Positions 51,379 to 59,945 of a stretch of DNA of 64,000 bases are shown here, in pieces. The stretch is from Caballeronia megalochromosomata (GTDB lineage Bacteria > Pseudomonadota > Gammaproteobacteria > Burkholderiales > Burkholderiaceae), in contig LRBF01000209.1 in assembly GCA_001580565.1 (NCBI GenBank), positions 38,270 through 102,269 on the forward strand. The letters run 5' to 3'. A program made the position numbers and the translations under genes. Under the pieces are notes generated by a model, which ran no database searches, was not told the origin of the DNA, and saw only the letters and a list, made by a program, of their open reading frames with translations. The stretch's first letter is position 1, and every line of letters starts with the position of its first letter.

Positions 51379-51581
51379 TCAAACTGATTCTTGATCGCCC
51401 TCGTTGCGAAGGACACGGTCTGTGCGAAGAGGTGGCCGCACAGCTTCTTCACATCGACGACGAAGGCTATGCCGCCATCGATGTGAACGAGATCAGCGAT
51501 GCGGCCCTGGCGACCGCTCAGGCTGCGGCGCGCGTCTGCCCGGTAGCCGCGCTCAGGCTCGTCGATGACGAGGCGAAGTAA
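51375..51581 (+). CDS. P450-linked single-cluster ferredoxin
   Basis: 68 residues, start ATG overlapping the P450 stop (ATGA). The cluster motif is RCEGHGLCEEVA then ARVCPVAALR: Cys-x2-His-x2-Cys ... Cys-Pro. The His takes the place of the usual second Cys, a pattern found in ferredoxins that serve P450s and usually carry a 3Fe-4S or unusual cluster. It passes electrons from the reductase encoded next to the P450. Confidence 0.93.
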   Translation: MIKLILDRPRCEGHGLCEEVAAQLLHIDDEGYAAIDVNEISDAALATAQAAARVCPVAALRLVDDEAK

Positions 51582-52726
51582 TGAGCGTCCTTCGAAATCC
51601 TCTACGCGATATCGTAGTGGTAGGCAGTGGCATCGCGGGCCTGACCGCTTGTGACACGCTTCGCGCCGAAGGCTTCGATGGCCGAATCACGGTAATCGGT
51701 GACGAACCGGTTGCGCCGTACAGCCGTCCTGCCTTGTCCAAGGCCATGCTGCGCGACGAGGATGATCTGACCTCGCACTTGTTGCCGGAAGCGACGCACG
51801 GGGCAATCGAACGGCGTGGAATCGCTGCCGTCGACCTCGATGTGGATCGGCAGCGCGTGCGGCTCGCGGACGGCGATGAAGTGCCGTACGACGCGATGAT
51901 CATCTCCACTGGCACGCGAGCCAGACGTTTAACTCCTGGTAGTAGTAGCGACGAATACACCGTTCGCACACTCGCCGATGCATTGGCGCTGCGGGCACGA
52001 CTCGCGTCGAGGCCTTCGGTCGTAGTGGTGGGCGGTGGTCCGCTCGGCATGGAGATCGCATCCGGCGCGATCGGGGCTGGATGTGCAACGACGCTGGTCG
52101 CCAAAGGCGTGCCGCTCGCTGACCATCTCGGCGGATTGCTCGCGGCGCGGTTCCACGATGTTGCCCATGCGCAAGGCCTCAAGATTGTCACGACTGACTG
52201 CGCGGAGCTTGTGATGCGCGACGGTGCATCCGTGGTGGCGCTTGGCGACGGCACGGTAATCGAAGCGAAGGTGATTGTGTCGGCTATCGGCGACGCCCCC
52301 AATGTCGAGTGGCTCGCCACCACCGGGTTACTTACTGGCGGCGCGCTCGTGGTGGACCGGCGCGGCTTGGTTCGCCCGAACATTGCGGCCGTAGGAGACG
52401 TCGCTGCATTCCCGCATGCGGGACGCGTCGCACGTGTTCCGCTGTGGACGAGTGCCATCGATCAAGCGAAAGTGGCCGCCGCCGCGCTCCTCAGGCTGGA
52501 TGCTCCCGAACTCGCGTTCCAGCAGTACTTTTGGACAGAGGCTTTTGGTATTTCTCTAAAGGCCATTGGGCCAACACCGGTTGTGGGTAAGGCGGAAATC
52601 GTGGAGGGCACCGGCGAGCAGGGGCTGCTTCGCTGGCGGCAATCGGACGGCACAGCGACTGCCGTTGCGCTTGACTATCGCGTTCCGATCCCGAAGTTGC
52701 GCCGCGTGACTGCGTGCAGCGTGTAG
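51581..52726 (+). CDS. FAD-dependent ferredoxin reductase
   Basis: 381 residues, start overlapping the ferredoxin stop by one base (TAATG). FAD-binding IVVVGSGIAGLTACDTLRAE, then YSRPALSKAMLRDEDDL, ISTGTRARRLTPGSSSDEY, NAD-binding VVVVGGGPLGMEIASGAIGA, VGDVAAFPHAGRVARVPLWT, and a C-terminal domain FQQYFWTEAFGISLKAIG. It is the putidaredoxin-reductase type, completing the class I P450 system. The NADH preference is inferred from the family. Confidence 0.93.
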   Translation: MSVLRNPLRDIVVVGSGIAGLTACDTLRAEGFDGRITVIGDEPVAPYSRPALSKAMLRDEDDLTSHLLPEATHGAIERRGIAAVDLDVDRQRVRLADGDEVPYDAMIISTGTRARRLTPGSSSDEYTVRTLADALALRARLASRPSVVVVGGGPLGMEIASGAIGAGCATTLVAKGVPLADHLGGLLAARFHDVAHAQGLKIVTTDCAELVMRDGASVVALGDGTVIEAKVIVSAIGDAPNVEWLATTGLLTGGALVVDRRGLVRPNIAAVGDVAAFPHAGRVARVPLWTSAIDQAKVAAAALLRLDAPELAFQQYFWTEAFGISLKAIGPTPVVGKAEIVEGTGEQGLLRWRQSDGTATAVALDYRVPIPKLRRVTACSV

Positions 52727-52956
52727 CCGGCAGGCATCGGCGATAAATCAACGAAAAGTTTTATAAAACTACGGGTATTACATAGGTATGCGAATCATAT
52801 GTAGGTCGACCTTCGACCGATAGGTTTCGTTTTTCGTCCACGGATTGCATAACAAAGAACGTTGTTTTTATCAGATCGGAGAGATTTTTTTGAGTGAGAT
52901 GACCGTTTCTATTGTTGATAGCGTGCATCGCGCCCCATCGCCTATAGGAGGCGCAC
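52727..52956. promoter_or_regulatory. AT-rich promoter region with a 14-bp palindrome
   Basis: AGTTTTATAAAACT (52757-52770) is a perfect palindrome 31 bases after the reductase stop. AT-rich text follows (TATTACATAGGTATGCG, AATCATATGTAGG; then a T-rich stretch near 52860-52895), much lower in GC than the genes around it. This is the likely promoter of the 52957-59699 operon, with the palindrome as a candidate operator. AGGAGG five bases before the ATG at 52957 is a strong ribosome site. Confidence 0.45.
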
Positions 52957-54021
52957 ATGTGCGTTAAACATAGCCAGGGTGCTCTCGAACCCTTGCCGCC
53001 TTTCACGTCCCTCATCCTTGATCCTCCCAAAGACGAAGGCGTCAATGCAACCCTTGTCAACACAGTGCTCGGCCCGGTCGATGCCCGGCGGCTTGGCGTC
53101 ACGCTCTTTAGCGAATCGCTGCTGTGCGTGCTGCCCGGAGCCCAGTACGCGTACGACATCAGGATCGATCGCGCCGAAGTGTTCGATGTGATAGCCGCCA
53201 AGCTGAGCGCGTTCAAGTCGGCAGGCGGGGGCACGATCGTCGATGCGACGGGCATGTTCCAAGGGCGCGATCTGCGCCTGTACGAAGCGCTATCCCGCGC
53301 CACCGGCGTTCATATCGTTGCTTCCACGGGCCAAGGTCCGGAGTCCATGCTGGGCGGATATTTTCTGACGCCGCAGACCAATCCTCCCACACCCTGGCCT
53401 GCAAGCAAGTTCGCCGAGTTGTTCGGGCGCGAGGTGAACGACGGCATGGTCGTTCCTCGCCGGGAACGCCGTGCTCCGGCCGGAATGGTCGTCACAGCGG
53501 TCTCCCACAACGGCATGACGCCAACCGATGGCAGTTTGGTGCGAGGGGCTGCGCGTGCCGGCGCAACTTATGGCGTACCCGTATTCATCCGGAGCGGAGC
53601 CGACGCTCTGGCAGAAATGCAGCTAGCCATCGACGAGGTGCTGGAGCCAGAACGCATTGTCATGGGCGGAATGGATCGTCGTGACGCCGTTGCCAATGGC
53701 TGGCCCATGGCCGTGGCCGCCGCGGGAGCCCGAGTGGGCATTAACCACATTGATTCGAGCGACGCGCTCTACGTCAGCGATTCTGAGCGGGTGGCATTGA
53801 TCGACGAATTGATCAACGCAGGGTATGCCGGTCGCATCCTTCTGTCTGCCAGTGCCACCGGAGTGGCATTTGGCGAACCTGGAAACGACATTCCCTACAG
53901 CGATGTGCTGACGAAGTTCGTACCTATGCTCCAGGCGGCGGGGGTGTCGCCGGAGCAGCTTGGACAAATGCTGATTACGAACACCGCGCAATTGCTGAGC
54001 GTAAATGGGGAAGTCAAATGA
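52957..54021 (+). CDS. Phosphotriesterase-fold protein lacking metal ligands (pseudoenzyme candidate)
   Basis: 354 residues with AGGAGG upstream. The phosphotriesterase/PHP TIM-barrel plan is clear: VNTVLGPVDARRLGVTLFSE, GGGTIVDATGMFQGRDLRLY, TGVHIVASTGQGPES, and the tail MLITNTAQLLSVNG. But each metal-site position differs from the next gene: HxH is Ser52-Glu-Ser54, the carbamylated Lys position reads MVVTAVS, the two His positions read VFIRSGAD and VMGGMDRR, and the Asp position reads LLSASATG. It is intact and coupled by ATGA overlap to the canonical partner, so it may be a structural or regulatory subunit. Alternatively it has a metal-free activity. Confidence 0.85.
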   Translation: MCVKHSQGALEPLPPFTSLILDPPKDEGVNATLVNTVLGPVDARRLGVTLFSESLLCVLPGAQYAYDIRIDRAEVFDVIAAKLSAFKSAGGGTIVDATGMFQGRDLRLYEALSRATGVHIVASTGQGPESMLGGYFLTPQTNPPTPWPASKFAELFGREVNDGMVVPRRERRAPAGMVVTAVSHNGMTPTDGSLVRGAARAGATYGVPVFIRSGADALAEMQLAIDEVLEPERIVMGGMDRRDAVANGWPMAVAAAGARVGINHIDSSDALYVSDSERVALIDELINAGYAGRILLSASATGVAFGEPGNDIPYSDVLTKFVPMLQAAGVSPEQLGQMLITNTAQLLSVNGEVK

Positions 54022-54995
54022 CACGAGTGAATACGGTATTGGGCACCATTTCGGCTTCGGAGCTCGGGTTTGTTGCGATTCACGAGCACATCGGCTATGG
54101 CATGCCGGGTTGCGAACTCGACAGCAAGTGGTGGAAGACGCCAGAGCAGCGCTATGAGGAGACGGTGCCCAAGCTGCGCCAGTTTCACGAGAACACGAAA
54201 CCCTGGGGCGCAGCGACCTTCGTGGAAGCCACGGGCATCTGCAACGGCCGCGACGTCGACTACTACAAGTCCCTGTCGGACAAGACGGGCGTGCACATCG
54301 TCGCCAGCACAGGCTTTGTCGGTGGCGACACGGCATTGCCATTCTTCGAGCGGGCGAGCGTCGAGTATCTGACCGACCAGTTCGTCCATGAGATCAGCGT
54401 CGGTATCGGCGACACCGGTGCGAAGGCCGGGATCATCAAGGTCGGGGTCAGCCGCGGCTTCAAAATGAAGGAGCTCGACCTGCGCATCTATCGCGCCGCA
54501 GCGCGTGCCTCAAAGATCACCGGCGCACCGATCTTCACTCATCTCGCGGTCGACTCCTCGCCGGCACTGAATATCTTTGCGGAAGAGGGATTGCCCTGCC
54601 ACAGAGTATTGTTCGGGCATGCCGATGATGGCGTGAGTCAGGGCTTGATCAACGAGAAGGCCCTTCTGGACGCGGGAGCGCGAATTGGCTTCGATACCTT
54701 CGGATACGACCTCGAATTGCCCGATCCGCCATTTTGGGGCCGCCACCGCCAAGAGCGCCTCCAACACTTCCTGAGATTCCTCAACAGTGGCTTGGTCAAT
54801 CAGGTTCTTGCATCGGCGGATGCAAACTGCTCACCGCTGGGTTGGCCTGGAGTGAAAGGCCACACGGTGAATTATCTGTTCGAACAACTCTTACCGGATC
54901 TGCACGCCGAAGGCATCGAGGAGTCGGTCATCGACCAGTTGTTCATTCATAACACGGCCGAGTTTCTGACTCTGACGCCGATCTCCAATCACTGA
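54018..54995 (+). CDS. Phosphotriesterase-family metallohydrolase (amidohydrolase/lactonase type)
   Basis: 325 residues. All expected metal ligands are seen: His22 and His24 in FVAIHEHIGYG, Lys141 in AGIIKVGVSRG, His175 in PIFTHLAVDS, His201 in VLFGHADDG, Asp268 in VLASADANCS. Also VEATGICNGRDVDYYKSLSD and HIVASTGFVGGDTALPFF. Members hydrolyse lactones, amides or phosphotriesters. It overlaps the ligand-less paralogue by four bases, and the two share the ATGxxxGRD and VASTG motifs, so they arose by duplication. The substrate is unknown; lactone hydrolysis is a fair guess. Confidence 0.9.
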   Translation: MTRVNTVLGTISASELGFVAIHEHIGYGMPGCELDSKWWKTPEQRYEETVPKLRQFHENTKPWGAATFVEATGICNGRDVDYYKSLSDKTGVHIVASTGFVGGDTALPFFERASVEYLTDQFVHEISVGIGDTGAKAGIIKVGVSRGFKMKELDLRIYRAAARASKITGAPIFTHLAVDSSPALNIFAEEGLPCHRVLFGHADDGVSQGLINEKALLDAGARIGFDTFGYDLELPDPPFWGRHRQERLQHFLRFLNSGLVNQVLASADANCSPLGWPGVKGHTVNYLFEQLLPDLHAEGIEESVIDQLFIHNTAEFLTLTPISNH

Positions 54996-55021
54996 GAAGA
55001 ACTCGACTAAAGAGACGCATC

Positions 55022-56140
55022 ATGACATCCGGCACTTTTAAGGATCTGAATATCGCCGTGATCGGCGCCGGGTACGCCGGCGCAACCGCAGCACTGGCGC
55101 TCAGCCAGTTAGGCGCTACGGTCACGGTGTACGAACAAGCGCAAGAGATTAACGAGGTCGGGGCCGGGATTGGACTACGTCCCTCCACGATGGATCAGTT
55201 CCGCAAGCTCGGCATCTTCGACCGTATCGCCGCCGTGACCTCGCCGAGCGACTGCTTTGAGATTCTGACCGCTCACGGTCAGCGAATCGCCATGGAGGAG
55301 TGGCCCGAAAAGCAAGCCTTTGGCGCCAGCACGCATTTCGTGCACCGTGGCGATTTCATCGAGACGTTGCTGAGCATGCTTCCCGTAGGCATGGTGAAGC
55401 TGAATCACCGTCTCAGCCGAATCGTCGACAGCGGCGATGGCGCCACTGCTATCTTTGAGAACGGCGTGACGGTGAACGCCGAACTGATCGTCGGTGCCGA
55501 CGGCATCCGCTCGCAAGTGCGCAAGCATTTGTTCAGCGACAAGCCCCCCGTATTCGCCGGCGAACATGCCTATCGCGCAGTCATCCCGGCGGCGGACACT
55601 TTCGGTCTGGTGGCCGACGGCAACCTTCGCATGTACGTAGGGCACGGCACCAAGATTTACCTGTTGCCGCTCCACCATCGCGACGAGGTGTCTTTCGATG
55701 TCACCTGTCTTGCGACCGACGCCACGCCTGCACCTGTCGCCGGCAAGGCACAGCTGATGAAGGTCGTGGCGGGCTTCGATCCGCAATTGATGGCAATCGC
55801 AGAGGGGCTCGACATGAGCAAGGTGAACCTGCGAGCCGTGTATGACATCGACCCGGTTCCCCTCTGGCATTCCCGCTCGGTGGTGCTGATCGGTGATGCG
55901 TCTCACGCGATGCTGCACCACCAGGGCCAGGGTGCGAACTCGGCCGTTCTGGACGCCGGTGCGCTTGCCGAGAAACTCCGCGAAGCCGATTCGATTCCTG
56001 AAGCGCTGGCGCGATTCCAGGCGAGCCGCAAGCCGGTCACCGATGAACTGCAACGCCTGTCGCGCCAGGGCTGGAGCGAAAACGAAGTCCAGAGTGTTTT
56101 TCCCAACCAGCATCAGGGCGAGATCGCCGCAAGGAGCTAA
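55022..56140 (+). CDS. FAD-dependent monooxygenase, salicylate-hydroxylase type
   Basis: 372 residues. FAD-binding Rossmann motif IAVIGAGYAGATAALALSQL with VTVYEQAQEINEVGAGIGL, the DG motif ELIVGADGIRSQVRKHLF, and the GD motif VVLIGDASHAMLHHQGQGAN. This is the class A flavin hydroxylase pattern of salicylate and 3-hydroxybenzoate hydroxylases. It would insert oxygen into a phenolic or related ring, or do a Baeyer-Villiger-like or decarboxylating step. It lies 27 bases after the phosphotriesterase-like gene and four before the esterase gene. Confidence 0.92.
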   Translation: MTSGTFKDLNIAVIGAGYAGATAALALSQLGATVTVYEQAQEINEVGAGIGLRPSTMDQFRKLGIFDRIAAVTSPSDCFEILTAHGQRIAMEEWPEKQAFGASTHFVHRGDFIETLLSMLPVGMVKLNHRLSRIVDSGDGATAIFENGVTVNAELIVGADGIRSQVRKHLFSDKPPVFAGEHAYRAVIPAADTFGLVADGNLRMYVGHGTKIYLLPLHHRDEVSFDVTCLATDATPAPVAGKAQLMKVVAGFDPQLMAIAEGLDMSKVNLRAVYDIDPVPLWHSRSVVLIGDASHAMLHHQGQGANSAVLDAGALAEKLREADSIPEALARFQASRKPVTDELQRLSRQGWSENEVQSVFPNQHQGEIAARS

Positions 56141-56143
56141 ATC

Positions 56144-57085
56144 ATGGCACTCCATCCTGCAGTTGCCGCGTTCATCGCTTCGCTGCCGCCTCCGCCGCCG
56201 GGACCGCTCAATCCGCAGGCCATGCGAACGGCGGACGAGAGCCACGTTCCTCCGCTGGAGAAGCGGCTTCCCGTGCATGCGGTGTTCGACCAGAACCTGT
56301 CGACGTCTGCCGGTGAAATTCCAGTACGTGTCTACAAGCCGACGGCCGCGGGCGTCCATCCGGTGCTGGTTTATTTCCACGGCGGCGCGTTCTTTCTTGG
56401 CAGCCTCAATACCCACGATCATCTTGCGCGCGCACTGGCCAATGCCACGCAATGCGTTGTCGTATCGGTCGGCTACCGGCTGGCTCCTGAACACGTTTTC
56501 CCTGCTGGCCTGAACGACTGCTACTCCGTGGTTCAGTGGATAGACAAGAATGGCCGCGGTCTGGCCAACGGGATCGGTTGGGACGGTCAGACTCTGGCGG
56601 TGGCAGGTGATAGCTCAGGCGGCAACTTCGCGGCCGCTGTCGCAGCGATGGCACTCGACGCCGACCTGAAATGCATCACGCATCAAGTGCTCTATTACCC
56701 GTCGCTTGATCTCGACTTCGATGTCGAGCGCTACGCGTCGATGAAGACCAATGCCACCGGCAATGGTCTGGAAACGGCAATGCTGAATCCATTCAACGCG
56801 TTCTACATCGATAGCGGTGCGAATCCTGCGAATCCGCTCGTGTCGCCCATCAAGAGACAGGATCTTTCCGGGCTGCCGCCTGCGCTCATCGTCACGGCGG
56901 AATGCGATCCCCTTCGTGACGAAGGCGAGTTGTATGGTCAGAGACTGGAGCAGGCAGGCGTTTCTGCCACGATCCGCCGCTACGAATCGGCGGCGCATGG
57001 ATTTGTCCAGCACTTCTCCTGGCTGCCCGAGTTTCAGGGCGTGTTCGCCGAGACCGCCGACTTCATCAGGAATGGAAAGCGATGA
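56144..57085 (+). CDS. HSL-type alpha/beta hydrolase (esterase)
   Basis: 313 residues. Hormone-sensitive-lipase family marks: oxyanion motif LVYFHGGAFFLG (~76-87), SVGYRLAPEHVFPAGLNDCY, nucleophile VAGDSSGGNFAAAVAAMALD with Ser158, Asp in VTAECDPLRDEGELYG, and His in YESAAHGFVQ. It hydrolyses short or medium esters or lactones. It overlaps the MBL gene by four bases. A loop segment GRGLANGIGWDGQ is longer than usual. Confidence 0.92.
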   Translation: MALHPAVAAFIASLPPPPPGPLNPQAMRTADESHVPPLEKRLPVHAVFDQNLSTSAGEIPVRVYKPTAAGVHPVLVYFHGGAFFLGSLNTHDHLARALANATQCVVVSVGYRLAPEHVFPAGLNDCYSVVQWIDKNGRGLANGIGWDGQTLAVAGDSSGGNFAAAVAAMALDADLKCITHQVLYYPSLDLDFDVERYASMKTNATGNGLETAMLNPFNAFYIDSGANPANPLVSPIKRQDLSGLPPALIVTAECDPLRDEGELYGQRLEQAGVSATIRRYESAAHGFVQHFSWLPEFQGVFAETADFIRNGKR

Positions 57086-58017
57086 GCACGGTCGACATCC
57101 AGCCACTTTTTTCGCAGTGGGGGCGGTTCGGCCTCTACAGCTTTTTCATCGACGGAAGCGAGCCGGCGATTGTCGACACCGGCATCGCCTCATCGCCAGC
57201 GGGTGGCATTGCGCCGGGGCTGAAGCAACTGGGGCGGCGCATCGAAGACGTGCGCTGGATTCTGCTTACACATGGCCATATCGATTACATCGGTGGGGCG
57301 CATGCGTTATGGGAACTGACCGGCCGCAAAGCCAAGGTCGTCATCCACGAGGCCGATGCGCCATTCCTGCGTTCACGCCGCACCCATGTCGAGGAATATC
57401 TGGCAGCGCGTGGCCGCTATATCGACGATCCGGAAGGGGAGGCGAAGCTCACGGCGGCCTGTGAAGCCGCTATTTCCGGCGAAATGGAACCGCACCAGGT
57501 GGTCCGCCACGGCGACCAGCTATCGCTCGGGCCGGATGTGACGATTACGGTGCACTCCGTGCCGGGTCACTCGGCGGGTTCGGTGGCGTATGTGGTGGAA
57601 GGGCAGCGCGATGTCTTCGTCGGCGATGCCGTGCAGATTCACGGTGCGGCCAACGGCTTCCCGAGTTATGCCGATCCCGACGCGTATCGCGCCAGCCTGC
57701 TGCACCTTCGCGACCACGTCAGACCGAACCGCCTGTTTCTCGGTCATCCCTATCGCAGCCAGGGTGCCGAATCACCGGGCGTGGTGCTGGGCCGCGAACA
57801 GGCAGCGGCCAGGATTCAGGAAAGCCTCGACATCGAGGCGAGGGTGCGTGCCGCCACCGAGCAATTCGGCTTGGACGGCGAAGCCGTGGCCACGGCTCCC
57901 TGTTCACCCTTTTGCTGTATCGCGCATCACTTGCGCTACGACGGCGACCCCACCCCGGAACCCTCGCCATTCTTTACCACGATGCACGGTTACTTTCATA
58001 AGGGCTATCGCTCATGA
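57082..58017 (+). CDS. MBL-fold metallo-hydrolase
   Basis: 311 residues. The metallo-beta-lactamase motif reads LLTHGHIDYIGGAHAL: His64, His66 and Asp68 are kept but the usual His after Asp is Tyr69. Further ligands: His in SVPGHSAGSVAYVV, Asp in VFVGDAVQIHG and His in LFLGHPYRSQG. A C-terminal segment includes CSPFCCIAHHL. The Tyr may weaken one metal site or define a subfamily. Members include lactonases and thioesterases. It overlaps genes on both sides by four bases. Confidence 0.88.
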   Translation: MSTVDIQPLFSQWGRFGLYSFFIDGSEPAIVDTGIASSPAGGIAPGLKQLGRRIEDVRWILLTHGHIDYIGGAHALWELTGRKAKVVIHEADAPFLRSRRTHVEEYLAARGRYIDDPEGEAKLTAACEAAISGEMEPHQVVRHGDQLSLGPDVTITVHSVPGHSAGSVAYVVEGQRDVFVGDAVQIHGAANGFPSYADPDAYRASLLHLRDHVRPNRLFLGHPYRSQGAESPGVVLGREQAAARIQESLDIEARVRAATEQFGLDGEAVATAPCSPFCCIAHHLRYDGDPTPEPSPFFTTMHGYFHKGYRS

Positions 58018-59699
58018 TGGTTGTACACAAAGATCTGCGTGTGCCGATGCGCGACGGCATTCACCTCGCGGCCGACGCCTATCACGCGCAAGGCGATATG
58101 CCGCGTCCGGCACTGGTCGCGCTGAGCCCTTACGGCAAGGAGTTGCAGGCGCTTGCGCTCTCCATTCCGCCTCAGCGGCGGCCTTCACCGTTGTGGGACG
58201 GATGCATCGAGGCGGGCGACATCGCGCGCGTGGTGAAGGAGGGCTACGTTCACGTGATCGGCGACGTACGCGGCTCCGGTGGTTCAGAGGGCGAGCACAT
58301 CGGCAACTACAACGCTGGCGGTGTTCCGCTGGGGCAGGACGCCTACGATTTCATCGAGTGGGTCGCCGCGCAGCCGTGGTGCAACGGCGTGGTCGGGATG
58401 ATCGGCATTTCGTACTTCGGCTCGATGCAGATCTTTGCTGCGGCCGAACGGCCTCCGCATCTCAAGGCGATTTTCGTCAGCGGCGGGCATTTCGACTTCT
58501 ATGAAACGACCTATCACGGCGGCGTCATGTGGTTCATGCCGCGCGCCGCACGAGAGGGCCGTGGCGGCGACTCGGGTTGGGCCTTCACGCATCGTCACAA
58601 GTCTCGCATGCTGGAGACCTGCTCCGAGGAGGAGATCAGGCGACGCGTGGCCGAGCGACTCGTCGATCCTGACGTGGCGGCCTGGCCGAACCTGGTGCAT
58701 CTGCTGAACTATCCGATTCACCACGAGTCCTGGTTCGACATCGTCATGAATCATCTCGATGGCGAGTGGTACGAAGAGCAGAACCCTATCAATCTGGCCA
58801 GAAACATCGATATCCCCGTGTACCTGCAGATCAATCAGGGCCGCGGCTGGACCGTAGACGGCACGATCGAGCTTTTCGATGTGCTGAAAGGCCCGAAGAA
58901 GCTGGAGATCGGACCCTATCCGCCGATGCAGACGCGCCCCTGGGTCGATGAGCACGACACCATGTTCCGCTGGTACGACTACTGGCTGAAGGGCATCGAC
59001 AACGGGATCATGGACGAGCCGGCGGTGAAGGTGCATGTCGAAGGAAGCCGCACATGGATGGCCGCCGACCATTGGCCCGTCACGCCGGTCGAATACAAGC
59101 CGCTGTACTTGCGTACCCGTGGCAAGCTGGCGTTCGAGCCAGAGCCCCTGGACGTGGAGCATGCGCATCCGGAAGGCTTCTATCAGGCGCCGCTGACCAT
59201 CGTCGACAAGGTCGAGAAGCTAACGTGGTCCTCGGAACCGTTCCAGGCCGCAACGTCGGTCCATGGCGTGGGTGCCGCACATCTCCATTTAGCCATAGAC
59301 CAGGACGATACGAATCTGATCCTGCGGGTATGGGACGAGACACCAACCGGCAAGCGCCAGTTGGTCACGACAGGCTTTCTCAAGGCATCGCATCGCGAAC
59401 TCGACGAACGATCCGGCGAGGGCAATCCGTATCACCCGCATACGCGCAGTGTGCCTGTCGATCCTGGCGTGATCAACGAGTACGTCGTGCGGCTCTACCC
59501 CTTCGCGAATGAATTCACGGCTGGCCACAAGCTGGTCGTCGAACTCATGTGCAACGAGCCGCTGGTGGATGAGCACAATTCCCTGTTGCCGCCCGATGCA
59601 TTTCATCTTCCAGTTGGACGGGCAGTGACGCACACGGTCTATCGGGACGCGACGCATCTGTCCCGGCTCGTGCTGCCGTTTGCGTCAACCCGAACATAA
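58014..59699 (+). CDS. CocE/NonD-family hydrolase (acylase/esterase)
   Basis: 561 residues. N-terminal alpha/beta domain with MRDGIHLAADAYH, VIGDVRGSGGSEGEHIGNY, and nucleophile elbow GMIGISYFGSMQIFAAAERP (Ser133). The C-terminal jelly roll (~370-561) includes PLYLRTRGKLAFEPEPL and the late PFASTRT end. The catalytic His usually found as GPWxH is not evident: the text is EIGPYPPMQTRPW. The Asp usually in GWxD may be in GWTVDG. So it is an esterase-family member whose triad is not fully readable. It ends the operon from 52957, with nothing before the next gene's promoter. Confidence 0.88.
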   Translation: MMVVHKDLRVPMRDGIHLAADAYHAQGDMPRPALVALSPYGKELQALALSIPPQRRPSPLWDGCIEAGDIARVVKEGYVHVIGDVRGSGGSEGEHIGNYNAGGVPLGQDAYDFIEWVAAQPWCNGVVGMIGISYFGSMQIFAAAERPPHLKAIFVSGGHFDFYETTYHGGVMWFMPRAAREGRGGDSGWAFTHRHKSRMLETCSEEEIRRRVAERLVDPDVAAWPNLVHLLNYPIHHESWFDIVMNHLDGEWYEEQNPINLARNIDIPVYLQINQGRGWTVDGTIELFDVLKGPKKLEIGPYPPMQTRPWVDEHDTMFRWYDYWLKGIDNGIMDEPAVKVHVEGSRTWMAADHWPVTPVEYKPLYLRTRGKLAFEPEPLDVEHAHPEGFYQAPLTIVDKVEKLTWSSEPFQAATSVHGVGAAHLHLAIDQDDTNLILRVWDETPTGKRQLVTTGFLKASHRELDERSGEGNPYHPHTRSVPVDPGVINEYVVRLYPFANEFTAGHKLVVELMCNEPLVDEHNSLLPPDAFHLPVGRAVTHTVYRDATHLSRLVLPFASTRT

Positions 59700-59945
59700 G
59701 CGAAGGTTTGATGGCGTTTGACACAGCCGGCTTCTCGCCAGGCCGATCGCAACTGCAATGGTCCTCGGCGCGCTTGATCAAGCTGCGACGAGGGCGGAGT
59801 TAAAGCCGGAGCACGATGTACCGCCCGCCGCATTAGGAAGGCGCCCGTCGCTCCGTGACGAATCTCGTATATGAATGTTAGCGGAAGATGTTTTAAACAA
59901 TGGATTTATGAAAGCTAGATAGTACAACTATATTAAGGAGACGAA
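59700..59945 (+). promoter_or_regulatory. AT-rich promoter region of the outer-membrane channel gene
   Basis: 246 bases. The last 100 are AT-rich (TCGTATATGAATG, TTTTAAACAATGG, ACTATATTAAGGAG). ATAGT-ACA-ACTAT (59919-59931) is a small perfect inverted repeat just before the AAGGAG ribosome site. A separate promoter for the transport genes is likely. Confidence 0.45.

Noticed and set aside
52757..52770. Palindrome considered as a terminator for the P450 operon
   Set aside because: The stem is almost all A/T and no T-run follows, so it would not form a stable terminator; an operator role is more likely.
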